Origin: Anodontia alba
Lineage: Eukaryota; Mollusca; Bivalvia; Lucinida; Lucinidae
Direction: 5' to 3'
DNA: 64,000 nt
Assembly: GCA_964016985.1 (NCBI GenBank)
Contig: OZ024821.1
Location: forward strand, 88,964,535 to 89,028,534
A model generated the notes under the pieces. The model had not been told where the DNA came from. It did no database searches and was given only the letters and a program-made list of their open reading frames with translations. A program made the position numbers and the translations under genes. Below, piece by piece: positions 12,701 to 25,761 of the stretch; the stretch's first letter is position 1, and each line of letters begins with the position of its first letter.

Positions 12701-15700
12701 AAGCTCAATCTTTTCATCTGTAGTAGCCTCTTTATAGCGCCTAGACGGTTCATAATCCTCCACGCTCTCCTTCCCTCCCTCTCCTAAATTCAGCATTCCA
12801 TTTCTTCATTGTGCTGAATTAAAGAAGGAAACTCATCCCCAAGGTTTTTAATGAAGTCATCATTAATTTCCTTTGGGGACATGCCCTTCTTACAGAAGTA
12901 CTTTATGACTGCTCCAACATCAACTTTGTCCAATTTCTCAGTTTAACACACCCTTCCCCTGTTTGCAGCAAATTCCTACTGAATTCAATAGCTTTGAAAT
13001 TTTATTCTTTCTACCAAAGATGTTAAAATAAAATTGTCAACTGATTGGGGTTTCATTTTAATATATTCATTCTAAGTATATGGTGCTGAGAACTTCTTGA
13101 TCGTACCTCATACATGTAGAAAATGTGGAATTTTCCATAGCTCTAGATAGTACATTTTACAACTAAAAAATTATTGATACATGTATTTTTCTTATTTCTC
13201 CACAAAAGCATATGTTGTGGGTACTCATTAGAAGCACCTCATGGAGAACATCATGTAGGTACCCCCTCTTACTTGGAGCTATGTTTAAATCGTGGCTTTT
13301 TAAAGAAATGTTGGTAGAACTAGGACCTGATCTTTTTAATTTGCAGGAGTATTCTGGAGAAACAGTTCTTGAGCATTTCGGACATTGTTCCAGGGAGTCT
13401 TCTAGAGGTAAGTATCTCGGTTACTTACAGAGTTTGAGAGCTTGTTATAGAGGAGCATGAATATACCCGATTCTTGCTTTGTTTTTTTTTTTTTTTTTGG
13501 CTCATATGGGCATGAAGAGCTCAAGGTGAGCTATTGTGATCTGTCAATGTCCATTGTGCTTGGTCTGTTGTCCATCATTTGTCGCGCGGCTTCAACAATT
13601 TGCTTTAAATCACTACTCCTCCTACACCCCTGGGCCAGTTGACTCGAAACTTGGTAGGAGGTATCAAGATCAGACTTGTAGATAAAAAAACGATAAGATC
13701 CTTCCATTCACAAATCCAAGATGGCTGTCATGGCTGCCATTTTGAAAATGTATTTTGCACTTTTTCTCCTGAACGGAAAGTCCAATTGGCTCAAAACTTG
13801 ATAGGCAACTTGCAGATCAAAAATAGCTAATATCATTTTGATCAGAAATCCAAAATGGCCACCATCTTGAAAATCTTAGTTTGGGCTTCTTCTCCTGAAC
13901 TGAAAGGCCAGGTGACACGATACTTGGTAAGAAGTATTGGGACAACTTGAAGATCAAAAATAGCTTATATTCAGGGGTCATCTTTGAGGGCGATTTGGGA
14001 GAAAAAGTCTCCCTAAGTTGGCTGACCTCTCCCTGTCTTGAGCTGAGGGAGAAGTGAAGATGTATAGAATGTATAGATAAATCCAAAATTTGGACCAAAA
14101 CTTCTCCCTGAAATCCTGAAATTGTTGCAAAACTTCTTCCTCTCTGAAAGCAGGATGACCCCTGTTATATTGTTCCGTTCTGAAATCCAAGATGGCCGAC
14201 ATAGCCGCCATCTTGAAAATCTATTTTGTGCTTCATCTCCTGAACGGAAAGGCCAATTGACCAGAAACTCGGTAGGAAGTATCGAGATGATTTGTAGATA
14301 AAAAATAGCTAAAATCAGTCTGATAGGAAATCGTCATCTTGAAAATCTATTTTAGACTTCTTCTCCTGAATTGAAAGGCCAGCTGACTTGAAACTTGATA
14401 GGAAGTATCAGGGCAACATGTAGATGAAAAATAGCTCAACTTTTTCTGATGGGAAATCAAAGATAGCTGCCACAGCTGCCATCTTAATAATATATTTTGA
14501 GCTTCATCTCCTGAACCAAAAGGCCGATTGACTCGAAACTTGTTGGGGGTGGTCGGGTGTGGCAAAGGTGTAGTGTATCTTGCGTCACTGGGGCGTCCAA
14601 CTGATATTGACTGACAGTTAGGTAAGGGCTGCTATCTATGTTGCAGGTAAGGGTAGAGGGGGAATGTTTTTATTTCTTCTGTTTCTTCCTTTCATTCCTG
14701 TTCCTCTTTCTTCCCTGTCCTTCTATCTCTTTTCTCACTTTCTCTGGGAGACGACACAAAATGACCGACAAGATTTGACATGAAACTTGTTAAGAAGTAT
14801 CAGGATGGGGTGTCTTGTAGATGGAAAATAGATAAAATCTTTCTCATTAGAAATTCAAGATGGCCACAAAAACCGCCATCTTTAAAATTGCTTAAAAATC
14901 TTTAATTTGAATTTCTGAACTGAAAAGCCATTTTACTTGAAACTTGTTAGGAAGTATCAAGGTAATGCAGATCAAAAATAGCTAAAACGGTTCTGATCGC
15001 TACAGCCACCATTTTAAAAATCTGTTTTATTCTTCTGCTCCTGAACTAAAAGGCCAATTGGCTTGAAACTTGCTAGTAAATATAGGAGTGATATGTAGAT
15101 AAAAAAAATAGCTAAAATCGTTCAGATTGGATATCCAAGATGGCCACCAAAGCCACCGTCGTGAAAATCTATTTTGAAATTCTTCTCCTTAACCAAGAGG
15201 CCAATGAACGAAACTTGGTAGGAAGTATTGGGGCATCTTGTTGATCAAAAAAGCTAAAATCATTTTGATCAGAAATCCAAGATGGCAACAAAGGCCACCA
15301 TTTGAAAATCTATTTTAAACTTCTCCGGATAGGATAGGCCAATTGACTTGAAACTTGGAAGGAAGTATTGGAGGGACTTGTAGATAAAAATATCCAAAAT
15401 TGTCCCAATCAGAAGTCCAAGAAGGCCATCTTGAAAATGTATTTTGAATTTCTTCTTCTGAACCGAAAGCCAATTGACTTGAAACTTGGTAGGAGGTATT
15501 GGGTGACTTGTAGATAAAAAATAGCTAAAATCATTCGGATCGAAATCCAAGATGGCCGCCACAGCTGCCAATTTGAAAGTCTGTTTTGAATTTACTCCTC
15601 CATAAAGGAAAGGCCAGTTGTCTTGAAACTTGATAGGAAGTATCAGGGTGATTTTTAGATAAAAAACAGATAAAATCGTTCCAGTTGGAAATCCAAGATG

Positions 15701-18700
15701 GCTGCCACGGCTGCCATCTTGAAAATCTGTTTCAAAGTTCTTCTCCTTAACCAAAAGGCAATTGACTTGAAACTTCCTTGGAAGCAATGGGGTGACTTGT
15801 TGATAAAAAATAGCTAAAATGGTTCAGATCAGAAATCCAAGATGGCTGACATGACAGCCATCTTGAAAATCTATTTTGATCTTCTTCTCCTGAACCCAGA
15901 GGCCAGTTAACTGGAAACTAGGTAGGAAGAATTGGGGCAACTTGTAGATGAAGAATAGCTAAACTCCTTCCAATCAGAAATCCAAAATGGCCACTATGGC
16001 CACTATCTTGAAAATGTATTTTGAATAGGGCTGACAGTCATACCATATTATGACTTTCATGATACTGTCACTATCAGAGAAACCTTTTTCCTGATACTAT
16101 CACTATCAAGGGTCTACTATCACGATGCATCACAATACTATCACCATCATCAAATCACACAGTATTTTAATGAATTAAGTTGATTTGATAAAGACCAGAC
16201 TACCTGTAAAGATACCTAACATTACTGCCTTCTTACATATTGCCACCATTTTAATGAAACATTTTACATACTTTATCAGTTTAGACAAAAAAGCTTTAGA
16301 ATGGTACTAAAGAAGGAGAAAATCTACAGGGACAAAAACTGTCAAAACTACCGATGATTGAAGAGACTATCGGCGATAGTTCTCGATAGTTGAAAACACT
16401 ATCACGATAGCACTATCATGGCCGTGACTATATAATGCTGCATCAATATATTGATGTATTGTTACACCGCTGATTTTGAACTTCTCCTGAGCTGAAAGGC
16501 CAACTGACTCAAAACTTGGTTGGAAGTATCGGAGTGAATTGTAGATAAAAAAATAATTAAGATTGTTCTGGTCAGAAATCCAAGATGGCTGCCATCTTGA
16601 AAATCTTTAAGAACTTCTCCTTAACAGAAAGGCCAGTTGACTGGAAACTTGATATGAAGTATATGGGTAACTTGCAAATCAATAAGCAAATTCTACAGGG
16701 ATTTTGTAAGAATATAAACTGCAATTTGTTTAGACAACTTGATGTACTTTTGAAGTGCATGTAAGAGGAGTTGTGTCTGCAAGGTACCAAATTATCTATG
16801 AGCACTTATAATATTTGAGCTGTAAAAATAAATAAGCTTGAGATACCCACTATCTACACTATTTGAGCTCGAAAAATAACATAAAGTTGGAAACCCAGAA
16901 AAAGTAACAGAAAATAATTTCAGTAAATACCAAAAGCACATGCATATCTTCAGATCATGATAAAAACATCTGCAAAGTTTCAAAAGGAACCTTCCACTAC
17001 TGTAGAAAGAGTTATGTCCACAAGGTACCCACTATCTGTACCTCTTGAGCTCGAAAAATGACTTAAGTTCAAAATGCAAAAAAAAAGTGACAAAAAATAA
17101 TTTCAGGAATATACTGTAGATTCAATATACAGTGAACCCTCATTACAATGACAACATTTGTTCCCAAAGATGCTGCCATTAAAATGAATTTGCTGTTGTA
17201 CTGAATACTTAATGGGCAGATTGATATATAAGAACGATCTTGTTTTGTTCTTATTTCTTCACAGAACATATGTTTTAGATATTTGTTGGAATCACCTAAA
17301 TGAGGGGAATCTAACAAATTACCAAAATATATGTTTCTTTTAAGTATTAAATACAATATTTTACCATAATTTGTGACTTACTGTTACCTCTTAAGCGCAG
17401 GTTTCATGACAGTCAAATTTTTATTATAATGAATTTTGATGTTGTATCGAGTGTCTGTATAAAGAGGGTTGTCCGTATTGCGATACTAGGGGTCTAAGGT
17501 CTGTTATTGCGATATAACTGGATCACAATATAAGTCAAGACATGTACCATGCATGTATAATGGCATGAGCTGGCGTTTGTTTACAGTTTACTGCACTTTG
17601 TGTTGCTTCCCTTCATGAAAACACAGATTAATTGTTTGCCATTTAATCTTCACTTGTACTAATTGACGCTAATTGGACTGTAGGCCACAATTTACAGCGC
17701 TTCAGCAACATAGTGTCAGAATAGGCACTAAAAACCAATAATGGAACAAACTGCAATTGTTTTTTTCTCAAGTTAATAACAACAAGAAACATTTATAAGC
17801 TTTAGATTTTATGCTTGTGGAAAATTTGGGATCCACTGACAATTTGCAATTTACTGGATTTCGCAAAATAACTGACTGCAATGTATTGGATCTACAGTGT
17901 GTACCAAATGCATATCTTCTGGTCATGACTAAAACACCTGCAAAGTTTTAAAAAGAACTGTCCACAACTATAGGAGGAGTTGCATCCACAAGGTACCCAC
18001 TATCTATACTATTTGAGCTAAAAAATGACTAAGTTGAAAACCCAAAAATGTGACGAAAAAAAATTGTAGGAATATACCAAAAGCACATGCATATCTTCAG
18101 ACCATGACAAAAACACCTCCAAGGTTTCAAAAAAACCCATCTACAACTGTAGGAGGAGTTGCGTCCACAAGGTACCCACTACCAATACTGTTTATCCCCC
18201 CGCTTTTCGAAGAAAAAGTGGGGATATTGTGAATCCCCTGTCCGTCCTTATGTCCATCTGTCCATCTGTAATGTCACACCATTGCTCCTAGACCATTTAA
18301 GCTAGAATCTCGAAACTTTCACAGGCAATAGCCCTATGGATGATGACTGGAGGAACATATTCAGAATTTTGATGTAACCCCTTAGGGCAGGGCCAGGGAT
18401 GTGTGGCCCCGAAGGTCCAAAATCCATTTTGTACAAACATAGTCATGTTGCATATAAATCAAAGGCATTAAAAAGTAAAATACAGTGGTGCAAAAAGTTT
18501 GCCCTTGGGGCATGTCTGGGGGTCACCAGAGGTCAAAAAGTAGGATATGGGTCCTTTCTTTTGATTATCATACAACTAGGCTTTTTGAACTAGAACCTTG
18601 AAACTGTCACAGGTAGTAGCCCTATGGATGAGGACTGGAGGAACGCATTTGGAATTTTGATGTGCAGGGAGATATGCAGTGGCGCTGGCGCCAGAATATG

Positions 18701-21700
18701 TGATGGCGCGCCATCGACTTGCTCTACTTGAGCTTGAAAAATGGCTAATTTCAAAACCCAGAGAAAATGACAAAAAATAATTTCAAGAATATACCAGAAG
18801 TACATGCATATCTTCAGACCATGACAAAAACACCTGCAAACGAAGTTCCATCCACAACTATAGGAGGAATTCTGTCCACAAGGTACATCCTATCTGTACT
18901 ATTTGAGCTCGAAGAATGACTTAAGTTCAAAACCCAGAAAAAGTAAAAAAAAAATAAAAAATAAAAAATTCATGAATATACCAAAAGCATATGCATATAT
19001 TCAGATCATGACAAAAAAAACCCTGCAAAGTTTAAAAAAGATCAGTTTACAACTGAAGGAGGAGTTGTGTCCACAAGGTACCTACTCTCAGAAGGGGGAA
19101 TTAGGGAATGATGGATTAGGGAATTGTGGAAAGCTGAATACTGTATCCCCCTAATTCCCCTTGCTTTTCTTTGAAAGGGCGGGGGACAAAAATAGCTAAG
19201 AATGTTTCAGTTGGAACACTTAGATGGCTGCCACAGCCATCATCTAGAAAACCTTTGAACTTCTTCGCCTGAACCAAAAGACCAATTGACTCAAAACTTG
19301 TCTGGTACTCAGGTGAGCAATACAGGGCCATCTTGGTCCTCTTGTAATAATACTTAACCTTGATGACATGCTTATAACACAGTAGTATATTGTATAGTGA
19401 TGATGATGATGCTTGTTATGCCCCCGCCATTTTCAGAGGTGGGGGATGGGGGTGGGGTGCATATAGTATCACTCCTGTCCATACGTATGTCTGTACGTCC
19501 CATACGAAAATGGTTTCCGTTTGATATCTTTTGAAAAGATTAGTGTATTGGGTTCATATTTTATACACAGATATATAATCATAAAATATAGGTCAAGATC
19601 GATTTAGGGTAAAATCCACCAATTATTATTGGAGTTATGGCCCTTTTTCAACTTCGAAAAATGGTTTCCGTTCGATATCTTTTGAAAAGATAAGTATATT
19701 GGATTCATATTACATACACGTATATAATTATTAAATATAGGTCAAGTTCAATTTAAGGTAAAATCCACCCAATATTATGGGAGTTATTGCCCTTTTTCAA
19801 CTTCGAAAAAATGGTTTCCATTAGATATCTTTTGAAAAGATTAGTGTATTGGATTTATATTTTATACACTGTTATATAATCATAAATATAGGTCAAGTTG
19901 GATTAAGGGTAAAATCCACGAAGTTTTATGAGAGTTTTGGCCCTTTTTCAACTTCAAAAAATGGTTTCTGTTCGATATCTTTTGAAAAGATTAGTCTATT
20001 GGATACATATTTTATTCAAAGGTATATAATCATAAAATACAAGTCATTCAATTTAGGGTAAAATCCACAGATTATTATGGGACTTTACTATCCCTTTTTC
20101 AAGTTAATTTTTTGCAAAGTGCTTGTTCATTGGCAAGGATGGTCCCTTGTTGGGGGCATCTGTGTCATATTGACACATTTCTAGTTGTTTATGTATGTGA
20201 TGTTGATTGCAGAATTTACCCTAAAAACTGGGCACCTTAACTCAGTACCATACTTAACCTTAAAATTTGAACAAAACCATTAAACCAATTGTAGACTGAA
20301 TAAACTCCCACACTATATATTGGAAGAGTCCAATTTCAATTTTAGGAATGTCCGGCCATGAAATTTACATATTCCTAGAGAAGAATGGCTAAACTATATG
20401 CTTACAATGGAGACCCTGATCAGACGCCGCATTCTGTGGCGTCTGATCTGGATCTGCACTGTTTGCCAAGTACCCGTTTACAGATCTTCCGACTACAATG
20501 GCTTAACAGCTTATTGTTGCTTCTGAAGCCTGTTGGCTGAATGGCAAACAGTGTAGACCCCACTCAAATTAAGGCTGGCACAATTAATTGTACAATTGAT
20601 CGATAAATTTAAAAAAAAAATGATAATCGTTACAGATTTGCTATTAATCGATCATTTGATTTCTGTTTCTGTTACTTTACCATATTTACCCTTACCTTAG
20701 TATTCAGACACCTCCGCTCCTTACCATGCTTTATCTAAAATTTGAACAAATACAATTTACTACCCATAGTTGTGTCTAAAATAGCTGGATGAGTGGCAAA
20801 CAGTGTAGACCCTGATGAGATGCCGCATTTGGGATGTCTCATCTGGGTCTACACTGCTCAGGCCTGGCTGTCCAAATACAAACAATAAAGTATAACGTAT
20901 CATAAGAGTCATGCTCAGACAGGTAATATTATGAACAAATCTTCAGTGATTACTAATCGATTATTGGTCACAATGGCAGGACTGATAATCAATTATCTTT
21001 TCAGCTCTGATTAGCCAGCCTTAAATCAGATGCTGTATTCTGCAACATCTGATCTAGTCTACACAGTTTGCTCAAGCCTGTCGGTCCCAAAACTTGGGGT
21101 AGTTCCAGAACACAAGATTAGTAGAAAAATTATATGAGTTTAAAGTGCTTAGCTTGACTGACTGTTATAATTTACTTCTTCTGAACTGTGAAAGTGTTTC
21201 TTTTTGCAGTGTAATGTGAAGAAACTTCTAGAGAAAGGTGTTTCAGTCACCATTTCTAAGACAATTTCAGGATTTATTCCTGCCATACATTTAGCTGATG
21301 TGACATTGAAGCACCCTGAGAAGAAATTTAAGGAAGGGGATAAACTTAAATGCAAGGTAAGTTGTTAACCCTTTTAAAAAATGCCAAGAAAACCTGCATC
21401 TGAAAATGTCGTCTGTTTATGTCGTCTGCTGAATATTCTTGCAAAAGTTTCAAACCTATTTTTGCATACCGGCAAACAGTGTGGACCCTGTTCAGACTGC
21501 TCCTAAGGAGCAGTCTGATCTGAGTCCACACTGTTTGCAAAAATGACTTTTTAAATCACAAGCAGATGACAAAGCAGATGACAATTGTTGTGATTGGCAG
21601 TTTAAGGGTTCATAATGTGGTTAGTTTTTGTCTTTTTCTAGTAAAGAATATAGTGCTTAATACACACTTGTTATATCTTGACATACAAAGTATGTGTGAG

Positions 21701-24700
21701 GTATATTTTTTTCATTCCTTCATTTAGTCTCTTCGTCTATCCATGCATCCAGCCATCACTTGAAATTGTTGTGGTGTTGTAAGTATTACTGCTGGCTGAA
21801 TACAGGTCAGTAAACATTGTTCTGCTACTACTTCTTACCAAAGGTCAAGGACACAGACTAAAAGAGTTTGTTAACATTTGGATTAAAATTTTGCAATAAG
21901 GTTTTTTCTCTTTGATTATAACAGTTGAAATATTTGATATTTGATGTGTGTTTAGTGACAGTCTGGGCCCAGTTGTTCAAAACTAACAATGTCATTAGTT
22001 AACGTATTGTTAAAACTGTGATCATTAAATATGCATTTTGCTGAAAAAATGTGAGTAGCTTTGCATTTGCAAAAGCTACTCACATTTGTTTTTAGCAAAA
22101 ATACCTGTTAATTAGATGTTGTACTTACTAGAACAGTTAACATTTTGACCACAAACGAGCTTGTTAAGCTAATGATGCTTTGAACAACTGGGCTCTGAAT
22201 AGTAAAGCTACAGTCATAGCTTTTGATAAGGTGCTTTTTTAAAACCAAAAAGTATTAATATTTTTATTATTTTTATGGGGTGGTTGGGCTTGGCGAAGGT
22301 GTCATGTATCTTATTATACTTGGGCGTCTAACTGATATTGGCTTACAGTTGGGCAAGGCCTGCTATCCTTATAGCAGGTAAGGCTAGAGGGGAAAATGTT
22401 TTTATTTCTTCTGTTTCTTCCTTTCATTCCTGTTCCTCTTTCTTCCCTGTCCCTTTCGTTCATTGCTATTACTATCTCTTCTATCTTTTTTCTCCCTTTC
22501 TCTGGGAGATGACACAAAATGACCCACAAGGGTTGATGTGTCGTTAAACCCCAACACAATCAATCTACACGAAAACATGTTGTGGGTACTCATTAGAAGC
22601 GCCTCACCGAGGCACTTCTAATGAGTACCCATAAAGTATGTTTCCGTGGAGAAATAAGAAAAATATGATCTGGATACCCACTCTTATCTAGACTTAATAC
22701 ACTGTCATAGTCAAGAAGGGTCTAAGGGGCATACATAAACAGTAAAGGAGGATGGAGGGTGGTTGGGTGAGACAAAGATGTTGCGTATCTTATGACACCA
22801 GGGTGTCCAGTTGGCTTACAGTTGGGCAAGGCCTGCTATCTTTATAGCAGGTAAGGATAGAAGGGGAATGTTTTTATTCTTCTGTTTCTTCTTTCATTCC
22901 TGTTCCTCTTTCTTCCCTGTTCCCGTCTATCATCTCCTCTACTATGTCTGTTATCTGTTTTCTCCTATTCTCTGGGAGATGACACAAAATGATCCACAAG
23001 GGCTGACGTGTCATTTAAACCCCAACACAATCAATCAATCTAGACTTATGCACAGTGAAAAAGGGTCTAAGGGGCAAACACAAACAGTGAAGGCCAGATC
23101 ATCCTCTTTGAGCCATTTCTTTGACTCTTATCGATATAACCTTGTCAGTATAATCTTCAGTATTGGATTATTCTGTAAATGAACAGGAAAGGCCCAGATT
23201 GCCCTGGTATACAGACTTAGCTATTTACTGTTATATGCCCAAAAGGCACATTTTCTGATGGCATGGCTTGAGTTTATTTTGCAAAGGACCCTGGATTTCA
23301 CCAAAAATCTAATCTGTTTCAAGATTGCATCAGGCAGGTTCTCATGTTTCAGTTGCAACAAAATTGATTTTTAACCTACAGAATTTGAATATAGGCAGAT
23401 GTCTTAAAATATGTTGTTAAAATATGTTTATAATACATTTGTATGTTATTATACACCCCTCCACCCCCACTCTTTCTCCCTCCACATGTGGTTGTGTGTG
23501 TGGGCACATGGGGTATACTGTTCTCACATTGTCCATCTCCCTCCATTACATTTGGTTTCTGCTTCTTATCTTGCTAAATGATATATCAGAAGGCAGTCAT
23601 TTCCTTGGGGAGGTATCTAATAAATGCTGCTTATTGACACTTTTTGTGTTTCTTGAATATAGCACATACCAGATAGGTTATCAGCTAAGGAGACAAGCTA
23701 AATTTAAGAGGTGAGTCTTGCAAAATCATGCTGTATACAAGCATGAAGACAATCTATTAACCCTTGTCCTGCTGAACCTGGATATAACCTGCCTTTGCAA
23801 ATAGTATAGATCCAGATCAGTTGGCTTCTGAAGAAGCCAACTGATCAGGATATGCATTGTTTGTCATTAAGTGTTTGGATTTGTATGAAAAACTTGGATC
23901 AAATAATCTGATTGGCTGAAAATTAGAAGTGGGTATGGCTTCTAATTTATTCAGCATGACAAGGGTTAATTCAGAAAGGGGCTTTTGACAAAATAAACAA
24001 CAAAAAATACGATTTTCAGGTGTTGTTTGTAGATCAAGTCAGGGACAATGTGATATTGACCCACAAGAAGTCATTGATAACCAGCAAATATCCAGTAATA
24101 ACAGATTATGGCCAACTACAACCAGGAATGCTGTTAGAAGGGTGTATATATAGCATCAAGGATTTTGGTGTATTTGTTAGGTTCTTTAATAATGTACAGG
24201 TAATGTTTCTTACTATTACCGTTAATCTGAGCTACATTGTGCATAATTAACCCTTCTGTTGCTGAACACGACATGCCCTGTTTTAGCAAACAGTGTAGAT
24301 CCAGATCAGTTGATCCAGATCTGCACTGTTTGTCATTAAATATGTGAATTTCTATCAAAAACCGAGATCAAGTAATCTGATTGGCTGGAAATTAGAAGTG
24401 GGTGTGGCTTCTTAATTTATTCAGCATGACAAGGGTTAAGAGGAGTAAGCTCCAGATAAAAGGAAAATGCAGACAAATATTTTTCTTATTTCTCCATAAA
24501 ACATACACTATGAGTATTCATTTGAAGTACCTCTGTGGGTGCTTCTAATGAGTACCCACAACATAAGTTTTCATGTAGAAATAAAAAAATCAATACCTTT
24601 TGGTTGAAATAATCTTGTATTTGGAGCTATGATTAGGACAGAATGAGTTAAGCATATGTATATTATGTGCAAACCAGATCATGTTTATCTGGGCATGTGC

Positions 24701-25725
24701 AGTTTGCCCATTATTATTTGGACCAATCAGAGATTCATTGTGAACTGCCTGTGTCTAGAACAGACTTGGCAAGTGTATAGTCTACGTAGGCACGTAGCCT
24801 TAAGAAAGGTTTTGACGTGAAGCTGCTTACATGTTTTTAAGTGGCTTTGATTTTGCGCATTGGTATTTTTATGCCCCGCCACCAAAAAAGTGGCGGGGTA
24901 TTATGTTATACCCTCTGAAATTTTGAGTGTCCGTCCGTCTGTCCATCTGTCCATCCGTCCGTCCATCTGTACGTCCGTCAGCGCCCCCACCATTCTTCTG
25001 CCCGCAACTCCTCCTACAGTTTTAGGCCAATCCTTTTCAAACTTTACAGGCGCTTTTAGGATGGTCTGAAGATATGCATATTGTTTTTTCAGAATCCTGA
25101 AATTATTTTTTATCACATTTTTTTTCATTTTTAACTTAGACTTTTTTCGAGCCCTAATACTACAGAAATGTATAGGGAGTATGTACCTTCTGCCCACAAC
25201 TCCTCCTACAGTTTTAGGCCAATCCTTTTCAAACTTTACAGGTGCTTTTAGAATGGTCTGAAGATATGCATAATATATTTTCAGAATCCTGAAATTATTT
25301 TTTATCACATTTTTTTCATTTTTAACTTAGACTTTTTTCGAGCCCTAATACTACAGAAATGTATAGGGAGTATGTACCTTCTGCCCGCAACTCCTCCTAC
25401 AGTTTTAGGGCAATCCTTTTCAAACTTTACAGGCGCTTTTAGGATGGTCTGAAGATATGCATATTGTTTTTTCAGAATCCTGAAATTATTTTTTATTACA
25501 TTTTATGCATTTTTAACTTAGACTTTTTTCGAGCCCTAATACTACAGAAATGTATAGGGAGTATGTACCTTGTACGCGCAACTCCTCCTACATTTTCAGG
25601 CCGATCCTTTTGAAACTTTACACACACTTTTAGGATGGTCTGAAGATATGCATATTGTTTTTTTTCAGAATCCTGAAATTATTTTTTATCACTTTTTATT
25701 GCATTTTTAACTTAGACTTTTTGGT

Positions 25726-25761
<36 letters not shown>

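Larger units (their letters stand above)
13505..16690. mobile_element. Family A satellite-bearing element, large and nested
   Basis: Opens with CATGAAGAGCTCAAGGTGAGC and runs through many ~155-165 bp monomers, interrupted by a type 4 SINE (14545-14781), a segment at 13975-14165 with AGGGAGAA motifs, and a hAT MITE (16026-16472). Monomers repeatedly show GATGGCCGCCA and GCCATCTTGAAAATC. The right end merges into family C repeats. Confidence 0.8.
16690..19175 (-). repeat. Family C satellite block, inverted, with nested insertions
   Basis: Monomers with GCATATCTTCAGACCATGAC, GTAGGAGGAGTTG and AAGGTACCCACTATC are the reverse complement of the array at 24871-25890. Insertions split the block: one at about 17115-17900 (with terminal-like TACAGTGAACCCTCATTACA) and a family O element at 18187-18730. 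Confidence 0.75.

Noticed and set aside
22402..22593. Charged frame with KGQGRKRNRNERKKQKK
   Set aside because: It is the antisense of the pyrimidine-rich middle of a type 4 SINE.
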